Shown here: positions 36,289 through 49,279 of the stretch, one piece after another | Position numbering within the stretch: the stretch's first letter is position 1 | How the letters are laid out: each line of letters opens with the position of its first letter | Assembly (NCBI GenBank): GCA_026390115.1 | Contig: JAPLGO010000012.1 | Span: forward strand, 62,001-126,000 | DNA from: Campylobacterales bacterium | GTDB taxonomy: Bacteria > Campylobacterota > Campylobacteria > Campylobacterales > Sulfurimonadaceae | Length of the DNA stretch: 64,000 nt | Reading direction: 5' to 3' | The notes under the pieces: generated by a model | Told to the model about the DNA's origin: nothing | Seen by the model: only the letters and a program-made list of their open reading frames with translations | Databases searched by the model: none | Program-made: the position numbers and the translations under genes

Positions 36289-37607
36289 GACTAATAAGTA
36301 GCGATACGAAGCATGTATTCAAGTTAGCAATACCTGCCGCACTCAAACATTTAGTCGATATACTCCAAATCATGATTGACATGATAATGGTCGGAATGGT
36401 GAGTGTTCAGGCACTTGCAGCTGTTGGGATGAGCATGCAGTTTATGATGGTTGTGAATGTTTTGATGACGCTTTATGTGGTGGGCGGCAATGCTCTCATT
36501 TCTCGTTACATGGGGCAGGGACGCAAAAATAGAGCTTCGGCTTTGCTCTATTCGCTCGGCATTTTTGCTTTTCTTTTATCGTTGTTTGTGAGTTTTGGCG
36601 GATATTTTTGGAGTGAATCTCTCTATGCGTTGATGGGTGCAGAGACAGAGGTTGTGCGTCAGGGTGGACTTTTTTTTAGCATCTTAGCATGTGGAATGCC
36701 GCTCATCTTTTTAGATACGCTCATGTACAACGCACTTTCAGCCGCGGGAGATACTAAAAGTTCACTCTATATCAAACTTTTTGCAGCAGGGCTAAATGCA
36801 TTTTTGAACTATCTCTTTATTTTTGGGCATTTTGGTTTTGAAGCACATGGCATTGAAGGTGCGGCGTACGCGACGCTTCTGTCTTATCTCTTTAGCGTTG
36901 TTGTTTACTTCTTTCTTATCAAAAACCCACACTCCAACCTCACAATTGTTCCAATTATCCGTATCAAAGATTTGATAAAAGCTTGGAATGTGGGATGGAG
37001 CGCAGCACTGGAGCGTGGGATTTCGAGCCTCTCTTTCTTACTTTTTGTAGCTATCATCGCTTATTATGGAACTGCAGAGTTGGCGGGCTATCAGGTCGGA
37101 CTTCGCATCGAGGGAATTGCATTTATGCCGGGATTTGGTTTTGCGATAGCGGCGATGGCCTTGGTCGGGCAGAATTTGGGTGCGAATAACAAAGAAAGAG
37201 CTTTCTCTATGGGTGTTATCAGCGGGAGAATAGCATATGTTTTTATGGGTTTTGTCGGAGCATGTTTAATTATTTTTCCTGAATTTTTGGTAAGCTTCTT
37301 TACAAAAGATGCTCAGACTATAAAAGTAGCTGCCACTTATCTTATTTTAGTTGGTTTGGCTCAAGTTCCGTTGGCAATAGTTTTTGTCTATTCGGCAGCT
37401 CTTCGCGGAGCAGGAGCGACCAAAATAACACTCTATGTCAATGTATCGTCACTTTGGATATTTAGAGTTATCCCCTCCTATATTGCTTATAAAATAGGGT
37501 TTGGAATCATCGCAATTTTTATAATTATGAATGTTGAAACGCTTATAAAAGGAGTGATTTTTTGGTATATCTATCAAAAGAGAGCTTGGCTGAATATAAA
37601 GATTTAG
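36279..37607 (+). CDS. MATE-family efflux transporter
   Basis: Cation-coupled multidrug exporter of the MATE/NorM type with about twelve helices. The first ATG in frame (36372) would remove the start of helix 1, yet the frame upstream encodes a proper MATE N-terminus (VFKLAIPAALKHLVDILQ). No ATG, GTG or TTG exists between the stop at 36267 and 36372. An ATT at 36279 stands seven bases after GAGTGAGG, giving 442 residues, the usual MATE size. I take ATT as the likeliest start; a lost start codon or a frameshift is the alternative. Confidence 0.8.
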   Translation: MFLRLISSDTKHVFKLAIPAALKHLVDILQIMIDMIMVGMVSVQALAAVGMSMQFMMVVNVLMTLYVVGGNALISRYMGQGRKNRASALLYSLGIFAFLLSLFVSFGGYFWSESLYALMGAETEVVRQGGLFFSILACGMPLIFLDTLMYNALSAAGDTKSSLYIKLFAAGLNAFLNYLFIFGHFGFEAHGIEGAAYATLLSYLFSVVVYFFLIKNPHSNLTIVPIIRIKDLIKAWNVGWSAALERGISSLSFLLFVAIIAYYGTAELAGYQVGLRIEGIAFMPGFGFAIAAMALVGQNLGANNKERAFSMGVISGRIAYVFMGFVGACLIIFPEFLVSFFTKDAQTIKVAATYLILVGLAQVPLAIVFVYSAALRGAGATKITLYVNVSSLWIFRVIPSYIAYKIGFGIIAIFIIMNVETLIKGVIFWYIYQKRAWLNIKI

Positions 37608-37658
37608 TTGAAAATGATATAATTCAAAAAAATTGATGATTATCTATTAAGAAGTAAG

Positions 37659-39842
37659 ATGGGGGGGCATATGAGTATTGAAAAAAAAGCAAAGCGTAAT
37701 ACACTGATTCTTACTTTACTTGTGTTGTCCGTCTGTGGGGTTGTGATATATCTTTTTTTGAAGGTTCAATTCAAAAATTCAGTAAATGAACAATTTGAAG
37801 CATTGTTAAAAAGCACGGATAGCCTTTATAGTTTAAACCTAGAAAATCAAACTAAAAAATTTGATCATGAACTTGAGACTATTATTTCAGAGGATGGTTT
37901 GTTAGCGGCAGTGGCAAAAGGTGATTATGAGCAGATAAAGTCCATTGTAACACCTTATTATAGGCATATAAAAGAGACTAACAGTGGCGTTGATGTTCTT
38001 ACCTTCCGCTCTAGTGACGGCATAACACTCTTTCGTGCACATAAGCCTGAAGTATATGGTGATAAAATAAACGAAAAAAGAAAACTTATCACAGATACCG
38101 ATAGGTTGCAAACCTCTCTCAATGGTTTTGAAGTCGGTAAATTTGAAATGACATATCGCATTACAAAGCCACTCTTCTATAACAATAAATATGTAGGAAA
38201 TGTTGAAATAGGAATTAACCCGACTGACTTTATAAAAGATTTAATCAAAGTTTTAAAGATAGACATGGGAATAGCAATAGATAAATCTCTTCTAAATATA
38301 ATGTTGAATCCCACTGCCATTTCTATAAACAATAAATATGTATTAGCAGAGGGGAGTGATAATTTAAAAAGTCACTTTGGGCACAATCATTATCATAATG
38401 GAGATACGGAGTTCTTTAAAACTGATATGAGAATTCCTCTAAAAAATCATCTATCAGAAACATTGGGCTATTTGGTTGTTGGATTTGACACATCGGAAAT
38501 GCTTCAAAAAGACAAAGATTTTATCAATTATCTATTTTTTATACTTGTCATTATGATGTTTTTGGTAGGTAGCATATTGCATAAAGGTTTTGAAATTATT
38601 TTAAAGCAGTTTAAAAAGCAGATATATACCGACCATTTAACAGGTTTAAAAAACCGATATGCACTCAACGATGCCCTTAACACTGAGCAGAGTCATGTCC
38701 TTATTTTGAGTAATATTAAAGAGTTTAGCCTCATAAATGAACTCTATGGAGTAGATGTCGGTAATCAAATTCTTATTAAAGTGGCAGAAGCTTTTGAGAG
38801 TTTTGCATTGGAACATGAATTGATTGCGTACAGAGTTGCGGGTGATGAATATGTAGTGTTCAAACAAGAAAGAATTTTTGATGTAGAAAAATATAACAGT
38901 TTAGTAGATGAGTTGCATCTTAAAATAAACTCACTGCAAATTTCAATTGATAGCGTAGATGAGATTATCGGTATTGAATTATACTCAGGTGTAGCCTTTG
39001 ATCATGCACACTCTCTTGAAGATGCTCAAATGGCACTTAAAAAAGCAAAAAAGCAATCTCTTCCATATTTGATGTATTCACAGCAAGTAGATACGAAAGA
39101 GCACTCTCAAAGAGTTATGAAAGTTAAACGAACAATTAGACATGCAGTAGAACATAACAATATTATTCCATTCTTTCAACCAATAACAGATAGAGACGGA
39201 AAATTTGTTAAGTATGAATCCTTGGTTAGAATAATTGAGTTTGAAGAAGGTGAAAAAATAGTCCTGCTTCCGGATGATTTTTTGGATATATCTATGAGAA
39301 GCGGTCTCTATATAAAAATAGCAAAAAGTATGTTAAAGCAGAGCTTAGATTTTTTTGCTAACAGAGATGAAAAAATTTCTATAAATTTTTTACCGAATGA
39401 TTTTTTTAATTCAACTCTGATGGACATATTGATAGAGGGAATAGAAAATTTTGATTCACCGGATAAAATTGTTGTTGAAATAACAGAGCAAGAGGGTGTA
39501 GAAAATTTTGAAAGATTAGTGAGGGTTGTAAAGCAATTAAGAAAGTTGGGTGTTCTTATCGCTATTGATGATTTTGGGAGCGGTTATGCCAACTACGCAC
39601 ATATTTTGGAAATCAAGCCGGATTATATAAAAATAGACGGAACACTCATAAAAAATGTATTAACGGATAGTGATTCACAAATTTTAGTAAAAAGCATTGT
39701 GAATTTTGCGCGGGAGTTAAATATTACGACTGTTGCAGAGTATGTTGAAAATGAAGAGATATTTGAGATGCTTAAAGAGTATGGTGTAGATGAATTTCAG
39801 GGCTACTATCTTGGTCGCCCGACTGATTTGTTAAATCAATAA
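37659..39842 (+). CDS. Membrane sensor GGDEF-EAL protein
   Basis: An N-terminal membrane helix (about 13-35), a periplasmic Cache-like domain (about 40-285), a second helix (about 290-312), GGDEF (about 325-480) and EAL (about 490-727). The GGDEF site reads AGDEY (in YRVAGDEYVVF), and the EAL motif is ESL (KYESLVR). The EAL-domain IDDFGSGYANY and QGYYLGRP parts are good. Cyclase activity is uncertain; phosphodiesterase activity is plausible but the Ala-to-Ser change is notable. Start at ATG 37659; ATG 37671, behind a run of seven G, is also possible. 727 residues. Confidence 0.88.
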   Translation: MGGHMSIEKKAKRNTLILTLLVLSVCGVVIYLFLKVQFKNSVNEQFEALLKSTDSLYSLNLENQTKKFDHELETIISEDGLLAAVAKGDYEQIKSIVTPYYRHIKETNSGVDVLTFRSSDGITLFRAHKPEVYGDKINEKRKLITDTDRLQTSLNGFEVGKFEMTYRITKPLFYNNKYVGNVEIGINPTDFIKDLIKVLKIDMGIAIDKSLLNIMLNPTAISINNKYVLAEGSDNLKSHFGHNHYHNGDTEFFKTDMRIPLKNHLSETLGYLVVGFDTSEMLQKDKDFINYLFFILVIMMFLVGSILHKGFEIILKQFKKQIYTDHLTGLKNRYALNDALNTEQSHVLILSNIKEFSLINELYGVDVGNQILIKVAEAFESFALEHELIAYRVAGDEYVVFKQERIFDVEKYNSLVDELHLKINSLQISIDSVDEIIGIELYSGVAFDHAHSLEDAQMALKKAKKQSLPYLMYSQQVDTKEHSQRVMKVKRTIRHAVEHNNIIPFFQPITDRDGKFVKYESLVRIIEFEEGEKIVLLPDDFLDISMRSGLYIKIAKSMLKQSLDFFANRDEKISINFLPNDFFNSTLMDILIEGIENFDSPDKIVVEITEQEGVENFERLVRVVKQLRKLGVLIAIDDFGSGYANYAHILEIKPDYIKIDGTLIKNVLTDSDSQILVKSIVNFARELNITTVAEYVENEEIFEMLKEYGVDEFQGYYLGRPTDLLNQ

Positions 39843-42487
<2,645 letters not shown>

Positions 42488-42516
<29 letters not shown>

Positions 42517-43327
42517 CACGGCTATAGCCATAGGCGGTTTTGACGGGATGCATATTGGTCATCAGCACCTTTTTAATGCTCTGGGTGAACAGGGAACAAT
42601 AGTCGTTATTGAGACGGGTTATGCGAATCTAACGCCTAATCAGGAAAGAGAAAAGTTTTCGCACTATCCCATTATGTACATTGAATTGGATACGATTCGT
42701 CATCTTAGTGGAGAGGAGTTTTTAGCTCTTCTCAAAGAGCGATTTCCAAAATTAAGTAAGATAGTTGTGGGGTATGATTTTCATTTTGGCAAAAATAGAA
42801 AGTATTCGTATGAGAACCTTAAAACACTTTTTGATGGAGAGGTTGTGGTCATCGATGAGGTGACGCATGAGGGTGATTCTGTGCATTCACACAAAATCAG
42901 AGCCAAACTTCAGATTGGTGACATCAAAGGTGCAAATGCCTTTTTAGGACATAATTACACGATTAGAGGCGAACATGTGTCGGGTCAGGGAATAGGCAAA
43001 AAGGAGTTGGTAGCAACTATTAATATCACAGCAAGCGGATATTTGACACCAAAAGAGGGTGTCTATGCGACGCTAACCCGCATAAATGATGAAGAACATT
43101 ATCATCCATCCGTCTCTTTTGTCGGTCACAGAGTGACAACGGATGGCTCATTTGCCATAGAGAGCCATATTCTTGACGGCGAAGTTCTTTGCAAAGAGAA
43201 GGCAAGTATCAGTTTTGTTTCTTACATAAGAGGCAATGAAAAATTTGAGTCACTGGCAGAGTTAAAAAAGGCTATACAAAAAGATATAGCTATTGCGTCA
43301 AGAGAATTAAAACTCTTACAACTATAA
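42488..43327 (+). CDS. ribF: Riboflavin kinase/FAD synthetase RibF
   Basis: Makes FMN and FAD. The N-terminal nucleotidyltransferase domain has AIGGFDGMHIGHQHLF; VVGYDFHFGKNRKYS is its second motif; the C-terminal part (about 150-279) is the flavokinase fold, in which the usual GxGRxLG region reads GQGIGKKEL. The start is TTG 42488, with AAGGAAGG five bases upstream; the in-frame ATG 42506 has no ribosome site. At 279 residues it is short and its flavokinase motifs are weak, as in Campylobacterota homologues I recall. Confidence 0.88.
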
Positions 43328-43337
43328 AGAGAGAATT

Positions 43338-44357
43338 ATGAAAGAAAGAGAATATTTACAAGATAACAAACCGATTTATTTTGATTTTGTACAGACACAA
43401 AAAGATTTTATAGTGGATGAAATTCCGCTATCAGAGTTTAAGGGGAATGGAAACTTCTTGGTTTTGCATGTAAAAAAAGTAGAACTTACAACATGGGACA
43501 TGATAGCTGTATTTGCAGAACTGTTAAATATACCGGCTGAGAAGATAGGCTATGCAGGGCTAAAAGATAAACATGCAACAACAACACAATATATATCTGT
43601 GGAAGCAAAATTTGAAAAACATCTGAAAAAGTTTAAACATCCGCAGATAAAAATTTTAAAAACAATGAGACACACGCACTCCATTCGGATGGGTGATTTG
43701 ACCGGAAACAGATTTAGCATAAACCTTTTTGACATTGATGATATAAAAGCAGGCCAAATAGAAAAACTGGCAAGAAAAGGTGAAAAATCGGGAATTCCAA
43801 ACTACTTTGGCTACCAAAGATTTGGACGGGACAACGACTCTATTGAGCAGGCAAAAGAGATGATAGCGGGCGATTTGTATATAAAAGATGCAAAACTCAA
43901 AAAGTTTTTAATCTCTGTCTATCAAAGCGTGCGTTTTAACGAGTGGCTTAAAGAGAGGGTGCTTTTGAGCCGTGAAAAAAATGAGGGCAATTTCATGTTG
44001 CTGGAAGGAGATGTGTATCTTTCAAATGAGGGAAAAATTTTTACTCCAAAAAATATACCTTTAAAAGATTTTGAGGATAAAAAAGTAGTTCCGACCGGAC
44101 TTTTATGCGGCAGAGATGTTTATCGTGCACGGGATGCGGCGAGAGAGATAGAAGAGAAATATGATGATGAATTTTTGTATGAAAAAGGACTTAGAAGAGA
44201 GGCTTTGGTATTTCCTTATACGCTAGAACTGAAGTACAACAAAAACTTCGGCATCATGAATATAAGCTTCAGTCTTCCAAAAGGTGCGTATGCCACTGTA
44301 TTTTTAGAGAGTATCGCAAACAGAAATTTCAGCGCCAAAGATGTGAAGTTGAAATAA
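43338..44357 (+). CDS. truD: tRNA pseudouridine synthase TruD
   Basis: Makes pseudouridine 13 in tRNA-Glu. The catalytic Asp is in GYAGLKDKHATTTQYIS (near residue 80); IPNYFGYQRFGRDNDSIEQA and the FVEEI-like start (KDFIVDEIPL) are also conserved. 339 residues, normal. GAGAGAATT lies upstream of the ATG. It ends 84 bases before atpB, with a promoter between. Confidence 0.95.
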   Translation: MKEREYLQDNKPIYFDFVQTQKDFIVDEIPLSEFKGNGNFLVLHVKKVELTTWDMIAVFAELLNIPAEKIGYAGLKDKHATTTQYISVEAKFEKHLKKFKHPQIKILKTMRHTHSIRMGDLTGNRFSINLFDIDDIKAGQIEKLARKGEKSGIPNYFGYQRFGRDNDSIEQAKEMIAGDLYIKDAKLKKFLISVYQSVRFNEWLKERVLLSREKNEGNFMLLEGDVYLSNEGKIFTPKNIPLKDFEDKKVVPTGLLCGRDVYRARDAAREIEEKYDDEFLYEKGLRREALVFPYTLELKYNKNFGIMNISFSLPKGAYATVFLESIANRNFSAKDVKLK

Positions 44358-44403
44358 TTCACAAAATTTGCACAATATTATAAAAGTTTAATGAAGCTTT
44401 GAC

Positions 44404-44409
44404 TATAAT
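44404..44409 (+). promoter_or_regulatory. -10 promoter element of atpB
   Basis: TATAAT 32 bases before the atpB ATG, in the 84-base gap after truD; TAGGGAG is the ribosome site. It shows that atpB is expressed separately from the atpA-C group at the window start. Confidence 0.55.
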
Positions 44410-44441
44410 TTCATAATTTTTTAAGACTAGGGAGCACGCCT

Positions 44442-45116
44442 ATGGGTGAATTGTTTACTTTTTTCGGAGTATTTTCTCACGATAAAACTTTTATATATAT
44501 AACACACATGTTACTATCTGCCGGTATCGCTTTGATGCTTGTTAAAATAGCTATGTCAAACCTTCAGCTTGTTCCAAGAGGAACTCAAAATGTGATGGAA
44601 GCATACATTTCAGGTGTTCTTAAAATGGGAACGGATGTAATGGGTAAAGAGCCTGCACGCCGTTACCTTCCACTTGTAGCAACAATCGGTCTTTTTGTAG
44701 GAATTGCAAACTTAATCGGTGTATTGCCAGGTTTTGAAGCTCCGACTGCATTTTTAGAAATGCCGCTTACGCTTGCTTTAGTTGTATTCGTTTACTACAA
44801 TTTTGAGGGTATCCGTCGTCAAGGTATTGTAAAATACTTTAAGCATTTTTTAGGACCTGTTTGGTGGTTGTATTGGTTAATGTTCCCAATCGAAATCGTA
44901 TCTCACTTTTCTCGTCTAATCTCTCTTAGCTTCCGTCTTTTTGGAAATGTTAAGGGTGACGATATGTTCTTGATGGTAATTTTGATGCTTGCTCCTTGGA
45001 TTTTGCCTATGATTCCTTTTGCTCTTCTTACTTTCATGGCATTCTTACAAGCTTTCATTTTCATGATGCTTACTTATGTTTATCTTGGTGGCGCAATCGC
45101 TGTTGACGAACACTAG
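44442..45116 (+). CDS. atpB: ATP synthase Fo subunit a
   Basis: Proton-conducting stator subunit of Fo. The essential Arg is in [16 protein letters not shown] (near residue 166); further helices near the C-terminus end in [16 protein letters not shown]. About five membrane helices, 224 residues. In Campylobacterota atpB is usually apart from the main operon, as here, more than 40 kb from atpA-C in this window. Confidence 0.96.
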   Translation: MGELFTFFGVFSHDKTFIYITHMLLSAGIALMLVKIAMSNLQLVPRGTQNVMEAYISGVLKMGTDVMGKEPARRYLPLVATIGLFVGIANLIGVLPGFEAPTAFLEMPLTLALVVFVYYNFEGIRRQGIVKYFKHFLGPVWWLYWLMFPIEIVSHFSRLISLSFRLFGNVKGDDMFLMVILMLAPWILPMIPFALLTFMAFLQAFIFMMLTYVYLGGAIAVDEH

Positions 45117-45125
45117 TAGTTTTCT

Positions 45126-45389
45126 ATGCAAAAAGATATATTCGACAGAATTATAAGCTTTTTGCATGGAGCTTCATGGGGTATCGTTATTTTTGGTACC
45201 CTTATAGTTTTTAATATATTTCTTCCCTTCGGCATCAGCCTTTCTCTCTTTGTAACAACTTTTTATATTGTTATTTCGCTTTTTCTTATTTTGGCTCTTG
45301 ATGCTTTTTCTGTCAATAAACAGAGATTGGCAGAAGCACAAAAACAGACAAAACTTCTGGAAAAAATCTACTCAAAACATACAAAATAG
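45126..45389 (+). CDS. Small membrane protein downstream of atpB
   Basis: Not recognised. The 87 residues hold two adjacent hydrophobic helices (about 18-38 and 40-64) and a charged C-terminus (NKQRLAEAQKQTKLLEKI). It starts nine bases after atpB. Coding-like sequence continues beyond its stop in two other frames, so the present C-terminus may be the product of a frameshift. AtpI/AtpZ-type assembly help for Fo is possible from position and topology, but no motif supports it. Confidence 0.55.
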   Translation: MQKDIFDRIISFLHGASWGIVIFGTLIVFNIFLPFGISLSLFVTTFYIVISLFLILALDAFSVNKQRLAEAQKQTKLLEKIYSKHTK

Positions 45390-45590
45390 TCTTGATGATA
45401 AAAGTTTATCAACAGACTCGAAACAGTCTCAAAAAAACATAATATCAAAGTTGTAATTATTGATGACGAGTAGAATAACTTTCCTCATGACAAGCTCTTT
45501 TTATCAGATTTAAAAGATAATTTAGATAACATAAAACCTAATTTTTTACAATTTAAGGAACGATATGTTTGAAACAGTTATAGGACTTGA
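45390..45590 (+). pseudogene. Decayed coding tail after the small membrane gene
   Basis: Two frames read like protein. The first gives QNSLDDKSLSTDSKQSQKN up to about 45445. The next gives NIKVVIIDDE, an in-frame TAG at about 45469, then NNFPHDKLFLSDLKDNLDNI and a short continuation, running 26 bases into gatB. The composition and length suggest the former C-terminal part of the upstream gene, broken by a frameshift near 45370 and a stop. I could not assign a family. Confidence 0.4.
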
Positions 45591-46989
45591 AGTCCATGTG
45601 CAACTTAATACAAAAACTAAACTTTTTTGCTCGTGCGCTACGAGTTTTAATCACAAACAAAATACAAATACCTGTCCGACATGTTTGGCTCTTCCCGGCG
45701 CTCTGCCTGTTTTAAACAGAGAGGTTCTTCACAAGGCTATCATGCTTGGAACGGCGATTGATGCGACTATTAACAGAATATCTTACTTTGACAGAAAGTC
45801 TTACTTTTATCCTGATAGCCCATCGGCATATCAAATTACTCAGCTTTATACTCCGGTAGTTGAACATGGAAAACTTCGTATCGATTTTGAAGATGGAAGT
45901 CATAAAACTATAAGAATTAACCGTGCGCATATTGAAGCAGATGCAGGGAAAAATATACATGAAGGCGATATTTCAAAAGTGGATTTGAACCGTGCCGGAA
46001 CTCCGCTTTTGGAGATAGTTTCAGAACCTGACATGCGAAGTGCCGAAGAGGCGATTTTGTACCTTAAAAAACTCCATTCTATCATTCGTTATCTAGACAT
46101 CGGCGATGCGAACATGCAAGAGGGTTCGTTCCGTGTGGATGTGAATGTTTCTATCCGTCGAAAAGGGGATGAAAAACTTTATACGCGTGTGGAGATAAAA
46201 AACATTAACAGTTTCAAGTTTATTCAAAAAGCTATTGAGCTTGAAGTTGCCCGTCAGCGTGAAGCGTGGGAAGATGGTGTGTATGATAAAGAGATTTGCC
46301 AAGAGACACGTCTGTTTGACCAGACCAAACAAGAAACGCGTTCTATGCGTGGAAAAGAGGAAGCAGCGGATTATCGTTATTTTCCTGAGCCTGACTTGCT
46401 CAAGGCTGTTGTAACAGATGAGATGTTGGCAAAATATAGCGTTATCCCAGAGCTTCCGGATCAAAAAATGGCTCGATTTGTCAAAGATTATGAGATGAAT
46501 GAGTACAGTGCGAGTGTTCTTACCTCTTCGGTTGAGATGGCACACTTTTTTGAAGCGATGATGGCATGCGGCATCAGTGCTAAAAATGCTTTGACATGGC
46601 TCACTACTGAACTTCAAGGGCGTCTCAAAGGTGAGATGAATATCACAAATTCACCGGTAAATGCAGAGAAACTCGGCTCTTTAGTGAAGAGAATAGAAGA
46701 TGGCACAATCAGCGGAAAAGCGGCTAAAGATGTACTCGATTATTTGATGGAAAATGATACGGATGTGGATAGCGCGATTGATATGCTTGGACTCAAGCAA
46801 GTAAGTGACACAGGTGCAATTGAAGCTATTTGTGATGCTGTAATCGCTGCAAATCAAGATAAATATGAAGAGTATAAAAGCGGAAAAGATAAACTTTTTG
46901 GCTTCTTTGTCGGGCAGGTGATGAAAGAGAGCAAGGGGAGTGCAAATCCACAAACCGTAAATGAGTTATTAAAAGTTAAGCTTGGATAG
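45565..46989 (+). CDS. gatB: Aspartyl/glutamyl-tRNA amidotransferase subunit B
   Basis: Kinase and tRNA-binding subunit of GatCAB, which converts Glu-tRNA(Gln) and Asp-tRNA(Asn) to Gln and Asn forms. The start [22 protein letters not shown] and [28 protein letters not shown] and [18 protein letters not shown] are all hallmarks. The C-terminal YqeY-like domain covers about 330-474. TAAGGAAC lies upstream of the ATG. gatA and gatC are not in the window. The next gene begins directly after the stop. Confidence 0.97.
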   Translation: MFETVIGLEVHVQLNTKTKLFCSCATSFNHKQNTNTCPTCLALPGALPVLNREVLHKAIMLGTAIDATINRISYFDRKSYFYPDSPSAYQITQLYTPVVEHGKLRIDFEDGSHKTIRINRAHIEADAGKNIHEGDISKVDLNRAGTPLLEIVSEPDMRSAEEAILYLKKLHSIIRYLDIGDANMQEGSFRVDVNVSIRRKGDEKLYTRVEIKNINSFKFIQKAIELEVARQREAWEDGVYDKEICQETRLFDQTKQETRSMRGKEEAADYRYFPEPDLLKAVVTDEMLAKYSVIPELPDQKMARFVKDYEMNEYSASVLTSSVEMAHFFEAMMACGISAKNALTWLTTELQGRLKGEMNITNSPVNAEKLGSLVKRIEDGTISGKAAKDVLDYLMENDTDVDSAIDMLGLKQVSDTGAIEAICDAVIAANQDKYEEYKSGKDKLFGFFVGQVMKESKGSANPQTVNELLKVKLG

Positions 46990-48561
46990 ATGAATTTTTT
47001 TAGTCGAGTTATCGTTGATTTAGCATATTTTTTACATACCTCCGATGCTTATCAGCATAAAAAGCGATTAGTTTATGATCTTTTAGAAAATAATAAAAAT
47101 CATTATAAACAATATTTTGACATCTTCATGATAGCTCTTATTTTCCTAAGTGTTGCTATCTTGATTGCCGAAGTAAAGCATGAAGTTCCTATTGAGATTA
47201 AATTTTTTAATAGTTATGTAATCTCAATCATATTTTTTATTGAATACATACTAAGATTTTGGATAAGCAGTAGTGTCTGTGAGATTATTATCAATAAGAG
47301 CGAGCATGATACTATGCTCGGTCGTGAATTTTCTCTTTTTAGAGCAATCATAAAAGTAGTAAAAGCGAAGCTAATTTTTATATTCTCTTTTCGAGCCATT
47401 ATAGATTTACTCGCAATTTTGCCTTTCTTCCATGAGTTAAGACTGCTCCGTCTTTTTGTTCTTTTTAGAGTATTTAAGCTCTTTAGATATGCTACTAGCT
47501 TTCAAATATTTGCCTCTGTTTTATACACAAAAAAATTTGAATTTCTTATTTTATTTATGTACACTTCAATAGTTATCTCTGTATCGTCGATACTTATGTA
47601 TGTTATGGAAGCAAATAATCCTGCCTCTAAAGTAAATACACTTTTTGATGCTGTCTATTGGTCTGTTGTTACAATTGCGACAGTAGGTTATGGTGATATT
47701 ATACCAATAACTATAGAAGGTCGCGTAGTAGCAATAGCTGTTATTTTTGCCGGAATTTCACTTATAGCTTTTACGACCTCTATAGTTGTTTCAGCACTTA
47801 ATGAAAAGCTTGATGATATTCGAGAGATAAAAACAATTGAAGATATAAGAAAATTAAAACAGTTTTATCTTATATGCGGATATGAAAATGTTGCACAAGA
47901 AGTTGCAAAGAAGCTAAAAGACGGAGTGACAAATATTATTGTTTTAGATGAAGATGAGCATAGAATCGCCAATGCAAAAAGAGACGGGTTAGTTGCTCTC
48001 AATTATGATCCGGGCGATGCGCAGAGCTATAAGATTATCGGTATAGATTTAAACACACAAGTTAAGGCTGTGCTTTGTTTAAGAGAGAGCGATGTTGAGA
48101 ATGTATATACAACTTTAACAGTCCGCTCTATGAATAAGAATGTAAATATAGTATCACTTCTTATGGATGATTCCAATAGAAAGAAATTAGATTTTGCCGG
48201 TGTGAATGAGATTTTATATCCAAAAGGCTTAGTGGGTATGATTTCTAAAGAGTTAATAGGAAGACCCGTTGCCTTTGAAGTTATTCATGCCCTGAGAAAT
48301 GACTATTACGGTGTAAGTGTTGAAGAGATATTGGTTGATGATAGAATGAGTCAAAAACTTATCTATGTGCATGAGTTAAATAATCATAAATTTAAAATTG
48401 TATTGTTAGGCATTTTTAAAAAAGATAAAAAAAGATTTTTCTTTAATCCAATAGATGCAACAATGCTCGAGAGCGGTGATTATCTGCTGGTTATAGGAAA
48501 GTCTATTTTTATAAAAGAGTTTGAAAAACATCTACATAAAAAGATAAAATATGAAAAATAG
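46990..48561 (+). CDS. Voltage-sensor-type potassium channel with RCK domain
   Basis: Inner-membrane K+ channel subunit of 523 residues. Six helices: S1-S3 about 45-165, S4 rich in Arg (LRLLRLFVLFRVFKLFR, about 148-164), S5 about 185-208, pore loop with selectivity filter TVGYGD at 231-236, S6 about 248-272. The C-terminus has TrkA-N (about 292-410, where CGYENVAQEVAKKL replaces GxGxxG) and TrkA-C (about 430-520). It begins at the base after the gatB stop and overlaps the next gene by 11 bases. Physiological role: K+ flux or membrane-potential control, inferred. Confidence 0.9.
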   Translation: MNFFSRVIVDLAYFLHTSDAYQHKKRLVYDLLENNKNHYKQYFDIFMIALIFLSVAILIAEVKHEVPIEIKFFNSYVISIIFFIEYILRFWISSSVCEIIINKSEHDTMLGREFSLFRAIIKVVKAKLIFIFSFRAIIDLLAILPFFHELRLLRLFVLFRVFKLFRYATSFQIFASVLYTKKFEFLILFMYTSIVISVSSILMYVMEANNPASKVNTLFDAVYWSVVTIATVGYGDIIPITIEGRVVAIAVIFAGISLIAFTTSIVVSALNEKLDDIREIKTIEDIRKLKQFYLICGYENVAQEVAKKLKDGVTNIIVLDEDEHRIANAKRDGLVALNYDPGDAQSYKIIGIDLNTQVKAVLCLRESDVENVYTTLTVRSMNKNVNIVSLLMDDSNRKKLDFAGVNEILYPKGLVGMISKELIGRPVAFEVIHALRNDYYGVSVEEILVDDRMSQKLIYVHELNNHKFKIVLLGIFKKDKKRFFFNPIDATMLESGDYLLVIGKSIFIKEFEKHLHKKIKYEK

Positions 48562-49279
48562 AGTCGCTCTTATTTTTGGATATAACGATTATGCTTTAGA
48601 GATAGCTAAAAATATTACAGATAACGAGAGTGAAGTATATATTTATAGTTTACATAGTGAACAGGATATTTTAAAAAACAAATCTAATTTTGAAATAAGA
48701 AGTTTTGATTTAAGTGATAATTGGGAAGGGATAAATGAAAATTTTGATTTTGATAATTCTATAGCTTTTTGTGTATTGGAGGATAGTGCGGAAAATATAT
48801 TTTTAACACTTTCTCTCAGATCTCTGTTTAGTAATTTGCATATTATTGCTCTCTCAAACAACAAAGAGACAGCGAACAAATTACAAATGGCAGGAGCAAA
48901 TAAAGTAATTCCACTTGTTCAAACTACTGCAGAGATGATTGCAGAGATGATGGAAAAGCCTATTGTCAAAGAAGTTTTTCATAAGATTTTGTTTGAAAGC
49001 GGAGAGTTAAAAATCACTCAAGTAAAAATTAATGCTAAGAATGAGTATATAGGCAAGGGAATTACTGAATTGGATTGGAACGACAGACATGGGGTTATAC
49101 CTCTTTCTATGGTGCATGAAGATATGAAAAGTGAGTTCATATACTCCTCAAAAATAAAACATCATATAATAAAAGAGGGCGATATGTTTGTTATTGTAGG
49201 ATACGAAAATTGTATTGCCGATTTTGAAAAACTAATAGGGAGCAGATACGATGTCAATTGGTGTAATTGGAGCAGGTAA
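48551..49279 (+). CDS. Soluble RCK/TrkA-like regulatory protein
   Basis: A stand-alone TrkA-N (about 1-125) plus TrkA-C (about 150-242) protein without membrane helices. The nucleotide loop is altered (ALIFGYNDYALEIA instead of GxGxxG) and the usual acidic ribose-binding residue is unclear, so ligand binding may differ. It starts within the last codons of the channel gene, so the two proteins are probably made in fixed ratio and could build a mixed gating ring. It overlaps gpsA by 29 bases. 242 residues. Confidence 0.82.
   Translation: MKNRVALIFGYNDYALEIAKNITDNESEVYIYSLHSEQDILKNKSNFEIRSFDLSDNWEGINENFDFDNSIAFCVLEDSAENIFLTLSLRSLFSNLHIIALSNNKETANKLQMAGANKVIPLVQTTAEMIAEMMEKPIVKEVFHKILFESGELKITQVKINAKNEYIGKGITELDWNDRHGVIPLSMVHEDMKSEFIYSSKIKHHIIKEGDMFVIVGYENCIADFEKLIGSRYDVNWCNWSR

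Noticed and set aside
46093-46617. Minus-strand ORF of 174 codons inside gatB
   Set aside because: Opposite a highly conserved gene; no domain and no ribosome site.
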